DNA of 64,000 bases, taken from NCBI RefSeq assembly GCF_020515625.1, contig NZ_JAIWPJ010000001.1:930001-994000 (forward strand). Direction: 5' to 3'. Both the position numbers and the translations under genes were made by a program. Under the pieces are notes generated by a model. That model saw only the letters and a program-made list of their open reading frames with translations. It had not been told where the DNA came from and ran no database searches. Of this stretch, positions 26,002 through 33,100 are shown in pieces. Numbering within the stretch: the first letter of the stretch is position 1; each line of letters opens with the position of its first letter. Source of the stretch: Natrinema amylolyticum. Its GTDB lineage: Archaea > Halobacteriota > Halobacteria > Halobacteriales > Natrialbaceae.

Positions 26002-26982
26002 TTAGGCGGGCGCGGCCGTGTCCGAGGCCTCGAGCAGTTCCTTGTACCGGTTGCGGATGGTCACTTCGGAGATGCTCGCGACCTCACTGACCTCGTTCTG
26101 GGTGACCTTCTCGTTAGTCAGGAGCGCAGCGGCGTAGACCGCGGCGGCCGCGAGGCCGACCGGGGACTTGCCGCTGTGAACGCCCTCCTGACGGGCCGAC
26201 TCGAGCAGTTCGCGGGCCATACGCTCGGTCTCGTCGGAGAGATCCAGATCGCTGACGAACCGCGGCACGTAGTGTTCGGGGTCGGCCGGCTTGACCTCGA
26301 GGCCGAGTTCCCGGATGATGTAGCGGTACGTGCGGGTCAGTTCCATCTTCTCGACGCGGGAGACGGCCGAGATCTCGTCGAGACTGCGCGGCGTGCCGGC
26401 CTGGCGAGCGGCGGCGTACAGCGAGGACGTTGCGACGCCTTCGATCGAGCGACCCGGCAGGAGGTCCTCCTCGAGCGCGCGCCGGTAGATGACGCTGGCA
26501 GTCTCTCGGACGTTCTCCGGAAGGCCGAGCGCGCTGGCCATCCGGTCGATCTCGCCGAGTGCCTGCTTCAGGTTGCGCTCCTTGGAGTCGCGGGTGCGGA
26601 ACCGCTCGTTCCAGGTGCGAAGGCGCTGCATCTTCTGGCGCTGGCGACTCGAGAGCGAGCGGCCGTAGGCGTCCTTGTCCTGCCAGCCGATGTTCGTCGA
26701 GAGCCCCTGGTCGTGCATCATGTTGGTCGTCGGTGCACCGACGCGGGACTTCTCGTCCTTCTCGGCGGCGTCGAACGCCCGCCATTCGGGGCCGCGGTCG
26801 ATCTCGTCTTCCTCGACGACGAGACCGCAGTCCGTACAGACCGTCTCGGCGTGTTCGTCGTCCGAGATCAGTCGACCGCCACACTCCGGACAGTGTTCCT
26901 GCTCGTCGGATACCGCCGTGCTTTCCTCCTCGGATTCGGTCTCTTGCTCGTTCGTATAGGTTCGGATGCTTGTGTCTGTCAT
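26002..26982 (-). CDS. Transcription initiation factor IIB (main TFB)
   Basis: 326 residues. The zinc ribbon (CPEC at 31-34, CTDC at 49-52), the B-reader (APTTNMMHDQGLSTNIGWQDKDAYGRSL) and two cyclin repeats (about 110-210 and 215-310) with the C-terminal HTH (VTQNEVSEVASISEVTIRNRYKEL) are all standard. It recruits RNA polymerase to TBP/TATA complexes. This copy has the conserved reader and is likely a housekeeping TFB, in contrast to the divergent one at 1.8 kb. Two TATA boxes lie upstream. Confidence 0.96.
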   Translation of the reverse strand: MTDTSIRTYTNEQETESEEESTAVSDEQEHCPECGGRLISDDEHAETVCTDCGLVVEEDEIDRGPEWRAFDAAEKDEKSRVGAPTTNMMHDQGLSTNIGWQDKDAYGRSLSSRQRQKMQRLRTWNERFRTRDSKERNLKQALGEIDRMASALGLPENVRETASVIYRRALEEDLLPGRSIEGVATSSLYAAARQAGTPRSLDEISAVSRVEKMELTRTYRYIIRELGLEVKPADPEHYVPRFVSDLDLSDETERMARELLESARQEGVHSGKSPVGLAAAAVYAAALLTNEKVTQNEVSEVASISEVTIRNRYKELLEASDTAAPA

Positions 26983-27070
26983 GGTGTATCGGGTGGGTTA
27001 CTCGGGGCTCCCGGGTGGGGTAACCAGAAGAAACCCGGTCGCCTCAGCTAACATAGGGTAAGGCCGTAAG

Positions 27071-27100
27071 CCATATAAACCTTCCGCCTACTTTATAAAC
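27071..27100 (-). promoter_or_regulatory. Two TATA boxes upstream of the TFB gene
   Basis: On the minus strand GTTTATATGG (about 27071-27080) and GTTTATAAAG (27091-27100) are separated by about 20 bases, ahead of the start at 26982. The nearer box would give a leader of some 65 bases. Tandem boxes suggest two start sites or autoregulation by TFB/TBP. Confidence 0.55.
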
Positions 27101-27198
27101 TACCCGGATTTTCTGTTATATAGGTTCCGGTTACATAGTGATTAATCGTTTGAGATGGCAGGGCCAGGCTTCAGGGGCCGGTTGACGAGCGAGTCGCA

Positions 27199-27486
27199 TT
27201 ATTCGACGGTGAAGAGATGGCCCTCTCTCGGCACGTCGAACAACCCGACGCGGGCTCCCGCGTCGAGCCACGCGTGCCCGTATGAAAACGAGGCGAGTGC
27301 ATTGACGAGGTCGTCTCGCTCCCGGAAGTGATTGCCGTCGTCCAAGTACGACGCCGCCATCTCGTAACAGTCGGCGGCCGCCTCGGCCATCGGGGTTCCC
27401 TCGGGGGGCGCGACCGTGGCCTCCTCGAGCGCCTCCGCGAGCAACTCGCCGTACCGGTCCGTCTTCTCCTCGAGATCGGCAGCCAT
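27199..27486 (-). CDS. DUF357 family protein
   Basis: 95 residues, all helical. DRYGELLAEALEEATVAPPEG, then AAADCYEMAASYLDDGNHF and DLVNALASFSYGHAWLDAG are the archaeal DUF357 pattern (helical bundle). No activity is known. It is transcribed away from the surface-protein gene that ends nearby. Confidence 0.75.
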   Translation of the reverse strand: MAADLEEKTDRYGELLAEALEEATVAPPEGTPMAEAAADCYEMAASYLDDGNHFRERDDLVNALASFSYGHAWLDAGARVGLFDVPREGHLFTVE

Positions 27487-27580
27487 GGGTGATGCTCGTC
27501 GCTCGAGCCCGTAAGTGCGTCGCCTTCGCCGATCCCCGGTATCGTCGTTGCCTGCCGCAGTCGAATAGCTCGATGCCGCC

Positions 27581-29635
27581 TCAGTGGCTTCGTCGAGCGA
27601 TCAGCGCTGCACCGAGCAGGGCGACGAGTGCCGCAACGATCCCGAAGCCGGGAACGCTGTCGTCAGTGGCCGACTCGTCGTCCGTCTCATCGTCTTCCGC
27701 TTCCATTGATTCACCGTCGTCCATCGATTCGTCGTCCATGGACGCTTCGTCCGTCTCGGTATCGTCGACCGTCACGCCGGCGAGCGACATGATCGGTCCG
27801 CTGGCAGCCGCGTAGGGACCGTCCGCCGCGCCCTCGCTCTCGAGGAAGTCGTACGTTTCGTCGCCGTCGGTATCTCGATGCGCCATGGCGAAGACGTCGC
27901 CGTCAGCCGTCAGCGGATCGTCCAGTGCGATTTCAACGTTTTCGTGCGTGCCGGGGCCGAGGTAGGCGCTTGTCCCGCGGACGCTCTCGAAGACCGCACC
28001 GTCCGCGAGCGTGCCGTCGTGGATCGTCACGAAGCCGCCGTCGTGGAGGGTGACGGAATCGACGGTGATCGTCTCCCCGTCGCTCTGCTGGTCGGTCGCG
28101 TCGACGGTCGCCGGAACGCTCAGCTTGGCCGTGTCGACGACGGCGCCACCGTTCGCGGTGTACGGGCCGTCTTCGGTACCCTCACTCGCGGGGAAGTCGT
28201 ACTTGTTGTTGTCGTTCGTATCCTGGTGTGCCATCGGAACGACCGTCTGACTGGCCGTCAGTCGCTCGTCGAACATGATCTCAACGTTCTCGTGCGTGCC
28301 GGCCTCGAGGTAGTCGCTCGTGCCGACGACGCTCCCGAAGACGTCTCCTTCGAAGAGGCTGGCGTCGTGAACCGTCACGAAGCCGCCCTCGGAGAGGTCG
28401 ACTCGATCGATCGTCATCGTGGTGCCGTCCGACGACTGTGCTGAAGCGGAGACGGCGGCCGAAACCGTCACGTCGCCCTCGTCCATCACGATGTCGCCGT
28501 CAGTGGTGTACGGGCCGTCTTCAGCGCCCTCACTGGCGGGGAAGTCGTACTTGTTGTTGTCGTTCGTATCCTGGTGTGCCATTCCGAACAGCGTATCGTC
28601 TGCCGCGAGTTCGTCGTCAAGGTGGACCACGACGTCGCGGTGGAGTCCCGCCTCGAGGTAGTCGCTCGTGCCGCGGATGCTCTCGAAGACCGCACCGTCC
28701 GCGATGGTGCTGTCGTGGATCGTCACGAAGCCGCCCTCGGGGACGTAGACCTCGTCCACGACGACGGCGCTCCCGCCGGAGGATTGGGCCTCGAACGAGA
28801 CGGTCGCGTCGTCGCTCACTGTCACGTCAGTGGGAGCCATCACCGGGTCACCGTTCGCGTTCGCGTACGGCCCGTCGTCGGCTCCCTCACTCGTTGCGAA
28901 GTCGTACGCCTCGTTGTCGTTCGAATCCCGGTGAGCCATCGGGTACACCGTCTCGTCGCCCTCGAGGGACTCATCGAGACTAACGCGAACGTTCTCGTGA
29001 ACGCCGGCTTCGAGGTAGTCACTCGTCCCGCGGATGCTCTCGAAGACCGCGCCGTCCGCGATGGTGCCGTCGTGGACCGTCACGAAGCCGCCCTCCGCAA
29101 GCTCGACGCGGTCGACGACGACGCTGTCGCCGGTCGTCGGCTGCTCGCTCATCTCGAGGCCGGCCGAGACGGTAACTTCGGCGCTCTCCATCACGATGTC
29201 ACCGTCGGCAGTGTAGGGCCCGTCTGCCTCGCCGTTACTCGAGACGAACGAGTACACCCGATCCTCGTCGGAGTCGGTGTGTGGCATCGCGAACAGCGTA
29301 TCGTCCTCCGAGATCGGTTTCTCGAGGTAGACGGTGACGTCCTCGTGCGTGCCAGACTCGAGATACGCACTCGAGCCGACGACGCTACCGAGCACCGCAC
29401 CGTCGCCCAGCGAGCTGTCGTGGATCGTCACGAAGCCGCCGTCCGGGAGCGTCACCTCGTCGACGACGACCGTCGAGCCGCCCGACGTCTGCGCGTCGAT
29501 GGTAACCGCCGCGTGATCGTGTTCCTGTGCCGTGGGAGCCGACGCGTTCGCCGCGCCGGCAGCACCCGCCGTCCCGGCCAGCATCGCGCTGACCAAAACG
29601 ATGGTTCCCATCAGTACTGCGCTGTATTGGCGCAT
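27581..29635 (-). CDS. Surface protein with five DUF7282-type repeats and PGF-CTERM-like anchor
   Basis: 684 residues from the ATG giving MRQYSAVLMG. A signal peptide is followed by five repeats of about 115 residues, each with VVVDEV..PDGGFVTIHD, an AVFES.RGTSDYLEAG turn and a MAHQDTND segment followed by DGPY; these match haloarchaeal DUF7282 domains. A linker of acidic Met/Ser repeats (ASMDDESMDDGESMEAE) follows, then VPGFGIVAALVALLGAALIARR, a PGF-CTERM-like sorting anchor cleaved and lipid-linked by archaeosortase. Repeats 3 and 4 share a near-identical DNA stretch (about 28190-28234 and 28541-28584), a sign of recent duplication or gene conversion. Role: cell-surface stalk or adhesin. 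Confidence 0.85.
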   Translation of the reverse strand: MRQYSAVLMGTIVLVSAMLAGTAGAAGAANASAPTAQEHDHAAVTIDAQTSGGSTVVVDEVTLPDGGFVTIHDSSLGDGAVLGSVVGSSAYLESGTHEDVTVYLEKPISEDDTLFAMPHTDSDEDRVYSFVSSNGEADGPYTADGDIVMESAEVTVSAGLEMSEQPTTGDSVVVDRVELAEGGFVTVHDGTIADGAVFESIRGTSDYLEAGVHENVRVSLDESLEGDETVYPMAHRDSNDNEAYDFATSEGADDGPYANANGDPVMAPTDVTVSDDATVSFEAQSSGGSAVVVDEVYVPEGGFVTIHDSTIADGAVFESIRGTSDYLEAGLHRDVVVHLDDELAADDTLFGMAHQDTNDNNKYDFPASEGAEDGPYTTDGDIVMDEGDVTVSAAVSASAQSSDGTTMTIDRVDLSEGGFVTVHDASLFEGDVFGSVVGTSDYLEAGTHENVEIMFDERLTASQTVVPMAHQDTNDNNKYDFPASEGTEDGPYTANGGAVVDTAKLSVPATVDATDQQSDGETITVDSVTLHDGGFVTIHDGTLADGAVFESVRGTSAYLGPGTHENVEIALDDPLTADGDVFAMAHRDTDGDETYDFLESEGAADGPYAAASGPIMSLAGVTVDDTETDEASMDDESMDDGESMEAEDDETDDESATDDSVPGFGIVAALVALLGAALIARRSH

Positions 29636-29893
29636 GGCCCACACTGCCCCGGATACTTAAAAAAGGATTTTCCGAACTCCGACCGCACTCCCGTGGGACT
29701 CCGACCGCACTCGGACCCAAATTCGACCCGAAACCCCTCGTTCGGACCGCTATCTGAAGAGAACAGGGATGTCACGGCCGTGTCGCACAGCGTCACCGTG
29801 CCCGGATCACATCGAGCGGACGGACCGTCGCTGACCGTCGGTATTCCGGTGGCAAACCGAGCCCGAACGCGACCGCCACGAGAAGAGAGACCG

Positions 29894-30205
29894 TCAGTCG
29901 AGGGTGATCCAGAGCAAAAAGGACAGGCCGACCGTCTGGGCGACGTTGATCGCCATTTGGGTCTGCCAGACGATCATCGGCACCAGCGACTCGTCGTGCC
30001 ACCACGCCGAGAGGGCCGGATCGATCAGATAGTAGTATAACACGAGCCCGTTCTCGAGCACCAGGAACAGAGCGAAGACGAGCAGACCGAGCGTATGCTT
30101 CGACCTGAACGTGAGATAATTGCGGCCCCAGATGTATCCGAGCCCGAGCAACAACGCGACGTTGAGGGCGGTTGCGACCTTCGCTACGATAATCCAGGCG
30201 CTCAT
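29894..30205 (-). CDS. Three-helix membrane protein beside an ArsR-type regulator
   Basis: 103 residues with hydrophobic spans at about 5-23, 38-57 and 82-101 (the middle one LLVFALFLVLENGLVLYYYL). It follows the ArsR-like regulator gene by about 55 bases on the same strand, and a tiny 18-codon frame ends in an ATGA overlap with its start. Pairing of a small membrane protein with a winged-helix regulator is common in haloarchaea; the ligand or target is unknown. Confidence 0.7.
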   Translation of the reverse strand: MSAWIIVAKVATALNVALLLGLGYIWGRNYLTFRSKHTLGLLVFALFLVLENGLVLYYYLIDPALSAWWHDESLVPMIVWQTQMAINVAQTVGLSFLLWITLD

Positions 30206-30257
30206 CTATTCCTCCGTTCGAAATAGGGCGAGATATACTCTTTCCCAAATTCGTCCA
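30202..30257 (-). CDS. Possible 18-residue coupled microprotein
   Basis: MDEFGKEYISPYFERRNR is read from the ATG at 30257 to the TGA that overlaps the next ATG. It fills the space between the regulator and the membrane protein gene. It may only be a translational coupling device rather than a functional peptide. Confidence 0.25.
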
Positions 30258-30260
30258 TAA

Positions 30261-30536
30261 TTACTCCACCTTCTCGATTATCCGTTCGACGGTCTCCCAG
30301 TGACGGCGCGTGCGATCCGTCGGGAGGTAAATAGCGCCGTAATCGTCGCCGCTCTTCGTCAGGATGTCGTTCTCGAGGAGCACGTCGAGGTGATGTCGAA
30401 TCGTCTTGTAATCGAGTTCGAGGGACTCCGCGAGTTGGTTCGCATTTCGCGGTTGCTCGTCGAGCGCGTTGAGGATGCGTACGCGGTTCGTGCCGCCGCG
30501 AGTGCCGGTCAGCACGTACCACAGGGCCGCCTCCAT
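30261..30536 (-). CDS. ArsR-type winged-helix transcription regulator
   Basis: 91 residues from the ATG at 30536, chosen because TTTAAG lies about 27 bases upstream, as for a leaderless transcript. NRVRILNALDEQPRNANQLA and LDYKTIRHHLDVLLENDIL are the classic ArsR winged HTH, ending with a wing (GDDYGAIYLPTD). It likely regulates itself and the neighbouring membrane protein gene, for which no metal-binding cysteines are seen, so the signal is unlikely to be metal. Confidence 0.85.
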   Translation of the reverse strand: MEAALWYVLTGTRGGTNRVRILNALDEQPRNANQLAESLELDYKTIRHHLDVLLENDILTKSGDDYGAIYLPTDRTRRHWETVERIIEKVE

Positions 30537-30560
30537 TACCGGGTCCCAGTCACTCAACAC

Positions 30561-30570
30561 TCTTAAACTA
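30561..30570 (-). promoter_or_regulatory. TATA-like box of the ArsR-type gene
   Basis: Minus strand reads AGTTTAAGAG, about 27 bases before the ATG at 30536. This spacing fits a leaderless archaeal promoter. Confidence 0.5.
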
Positions 30571-30741
30571 TCACCTCTCGGGAACAGTAGCCGCAAATTA
30601 CCGGAAGAGCCGGACGAAACCGTTACGATCGGTGTTCGAGCGATTGCGACCTCGGGATTCGTATCCGTCCCGAGAGGGATTCTCGGTTCCGAACGTAACG
30701 ACCCTATCATAGTATCAAGCGGTGCCGCGGTAGGGACGACA

Positions 30742-31047
30742 GTGCGACTCATTCGGGTGTTCGTGCCGGCCGCCGTTCGAGACGACGCGCTCCGCGTACT
30801 AGACGGCGAGGGCCTCGATTGCGTTCGGACCGAAGAGACCAGCAACGGGAGCGACGGCGGCGTCGTGAGCGACGAGATGGGCGTCACCCTCGTCGTCCAG
30901 CGACCCGCGGACCAACCAACCCCGTATCCGGCCCTCGTCGAATCGCTCGAGACGGCGCTCGAGGACGGAACCGACCGCGAGGTGACTGTCACCGTGGAAT
31001 TCGTCGACGGTGCAACAACGACGGATGACGCCGTCGAGCCGTCATAG
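30742..31047 (+). CDS. Stand-alone DUF389-like N-terminal domain
   Basis: 101 residues from a GTG start. VRLIRVFVPAAVRDDALRVL then GLDCVRTEETSN matches the N-terminal ferredoxin-like domain of TIGR00341/DUF389 membrane proteins. The transmembrane part (usually about 250 residues more) is absent; the chain ends with a polar tail (ATTTDDAVEPS). It is either a truncated gene or a genuine single-domain relative. The Grx-TrxR gene follows in the same direction. Confidence 0.5.
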   Translation: MRLIRVFVPAAVRDDALRVLDGEGLDCVRTEETSNGSDGGVVSDEMGVTLVVQRPADQPTPYPALVESLETALEDGTDREVTVTVEFVDGATTTDDAVEPS

Positions 31048-31107
31048 TAAGGGGGTGAGATTGCTGAGAACGCAAGCGGTTTAGGCGCTCTGTCCCTACC
31101 TTGATAC

Positions 31108-32433
31108 ATGAGCGACCAGCCACGCGTCGAGATTTATACCAAGACGGACTGTCCCTATTGCGAGAAGGCCAAAGACCTCTTCGACAGCAAAGGCATCGAG
31201 TACGAGACCTACAACGTCACCGGTGACGACGAACTCTTCGAGGAGATGGTCGAGCGTGCGGACGGCCGCCAGACCGCCCCCGAAGTGTTCATCGACGACG
31301 AACTGATCGGCGGCTGGGACGATACCAGCGCGCTCAACGAGACCGGCGAACTCGACGAGAAACTCGGGCTCGCCACCGAGGACGACGGCGAGATCGTCGA
31401 ACACCGAAAACTGATCATCGCCGGTACCGGCATCGCCGGGCTGACCGCTGCCATCTACGCCGGCCGCTCGAACAACGAGCCGCTCGTCATCGAAGGCGAC
31501 GAACCCGGCGGCCAGCTCACCCTGACCACCGACGTCGCCAACTACCCCGGCTTCCCCGACGGCATCGGCGGTCCGGAGCTGGTCAACAACATGAAAGAGC
31601 AGGCCACACAGTTCGGTGCCGACCTGAAAAACGGCATCATCGAATCCGTCGACGACTCGAGCCGGCCGTTCCGCGTCGAGATGAAAGACGGCGACGTCTA
31701 CACCGCCGACGCCGTCATCGCCGCCTCGGGTGCCAGCGCCCGGACGCTCGGTATCCCCGGCGAGGACGAACTCATGGGCTACGGACTCTCGACGTGTGCG
31801 ACCTGTGACGGCGCGTTCTTCCGCGGCGAGGACATGCTCGTCGTCGGCGGTGGCGACGCCGCTATGGAGGAGGCCACGTTCCTCACGAAGTTCGCCGACA
31901 CCGTCTACATCGCCCACCGTCGCGAGGAGTTCCGTGCGGAGGACTACTGGGTTGACCGCGTGCACGAGAAGGTCGAAGAGGGCGATATCGAGATCATGAA
32001 AAACACCGAACTGATCGAGATCCACGGCTCCCAGGCGGAGGGCGTCGACCACGTGACTCTCGTCGAAAACGATCAGGGCCACCCGACGGACCGCCTCGAT
32101 GACCCCGAAACCGAGGAATTCGACTTCGACGTCGGCGCCGTCTTCTTCGCAATCGGTCACACCCCCAACACCGACTATCTCGAGGACACCGGCGTCGAGA
32201 CGGACGCCGAGGGCTATCTGCAGACCACGGGCGGCGACGGCGGCGGCCAGACCGAGACCCACGTCCCCGGTATCTTCGGCGCCGGCGACGTCGTCGACTA
32301 CCACTACCAGCAGGCCGTGACCGCCGCCGGCATGGGCTCGAAGGCCGCGCTGGACGCCGACGAATACCTCGAAGACCTCGAGCGAGCCGACTCGAGCGCA
32401 GAGGAAGCGGAACCGGCCACGGCCGACGACTAA
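31108..32433 (+). CDS. Glutaredoxin-thioredoxin reductase fusion
   Basis: 441 residues. Residues 1-85 are a glutaredoxin (CPYC active site at 15-18, TAPEVFIDDELIGGWDD substrate loop). Residues 95-420 are a thioredoxin reductase: FAD site GTGIAGLTAAIYAG, redox pair CATC (230-233), NADPH site VVGGGDAAMEEATFL and the closing GIFGAGDVVDYHYQQAVTAAG. Such N-terminal Grx fusions to TrxR are rare. The arrangement would deliver electrons from NAD(P)H through the reductase disulfide directly to the attached glutaredoxin. A short acidic tail (DSSAEEAEPATADD) ends the protein. Confidence 0.9.
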   Translation: MSDQPRVEIYTKTDCPYCEKAKDLFDSKGIEYETYNVTGDDELFEEMVERADGRQTAPEVFIDDELIGGWDDTSALNETGELDEKLGLATEDDGEIVEHRKLIIAGTGIAGLTAAIYAGRSNNEPLVIEGDEPGGQLTLTTDVANYPGFPDGIGGPELVNNMKEQATQFGADLKNGIIESVDDSSRPFRVEMKDGDVYTADAVIAASGASARTLGIPGEDELMGYGLSTCATCDGAFFRGEDMLVVGGGDAAMEEATFLTKFADTVYIAHRREEFRAEDYWVDRVHEKVEEGDIEIMKNTELIEIHGSQAEGVDHVTLVENDQGHPTDRLDDPETEEFDFDVGAVFFAIGHTPNTDYLEDTGVETDAEGYLQTTGGDGGGQTETHVPGIFGAGDVVDYHYQQAVTAAGMGSKAALDADEYLEDLERADSSAEEAEPATADD

Positions 32434-33100
32434 TCGAACCAGTTCTCCGATATCGTCACGAGAATCGTCGCACCGATCGCCGCTCGTTCTCCTCCGTTCG
32501 GCACCACTGTCCTTTCGTCACATCTGCAGTCGTCGTCTCTCGTGTTCACCGACAGTACTCGAGTTCGATTCAAGAGCGTCTGAACTCGGTGGGCGCTCAG
32601 GTGGTTCCGTCTCTCGAGAGCCGCGAGCTCGGATCCGAGACGATCGGTTGCCGACCCTCATACGCACTAACGACACACCATTGCGGGCTAGGATGGCTTG
32701 TACATCAGAGAGCGACCGCACGCCCTCACAGTCTGTGAGTTGCCGTCCCAACGATCGGTACGGACCGGTCACTACATCGTCGATCAGTCGGCGTCCGGCA
32801 GATTCGATCTCCGATGGGAGTATCTCACCGTGTGGTCGGCATGGCTCCTCTCGGACGAATTCGAGTCAGTCAGTGACAGTCAGGTGTGCCCCATCGATGG
32901 CTCGGTCTCCTGTGACTCGAGTATCGGTGTTCCTCGACGACTCGCCCGTGTTCCTCCCAGTACCTCTCTCGGGAGACGGACACCCGTCACTGGTTCGACT
33001 CGAGACTGTCGACACCCGACCTCTCGCTGTCGCTGGTGGGTATGACGTCCAAGAAAAGAAACTGCGGAATAAAGGCCGGCGTGAGCCGGTAGTTTACAGC
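32434..33100. other. 667-base gap between convergent genes
   Basis: There is no complete gene. A minus-strand stretch near 32640-32830 reads EILPSEIESAGRRLIDDV and SLSDVQAILARNGVSLVRMR with plausible haloarchaeal composition, but lacks a start and continues into low-quality sequence. It may be a remnant of a lost gene. Confidence 0.4.

Noticed and set aside
31096-32304. 402-codon minus-strand frame opposite the Grx-TrxR gene
   Set aside because: The plus-strand gene has all catalytic motifs; this frame is Val/Gly/Leu-rich shadow.
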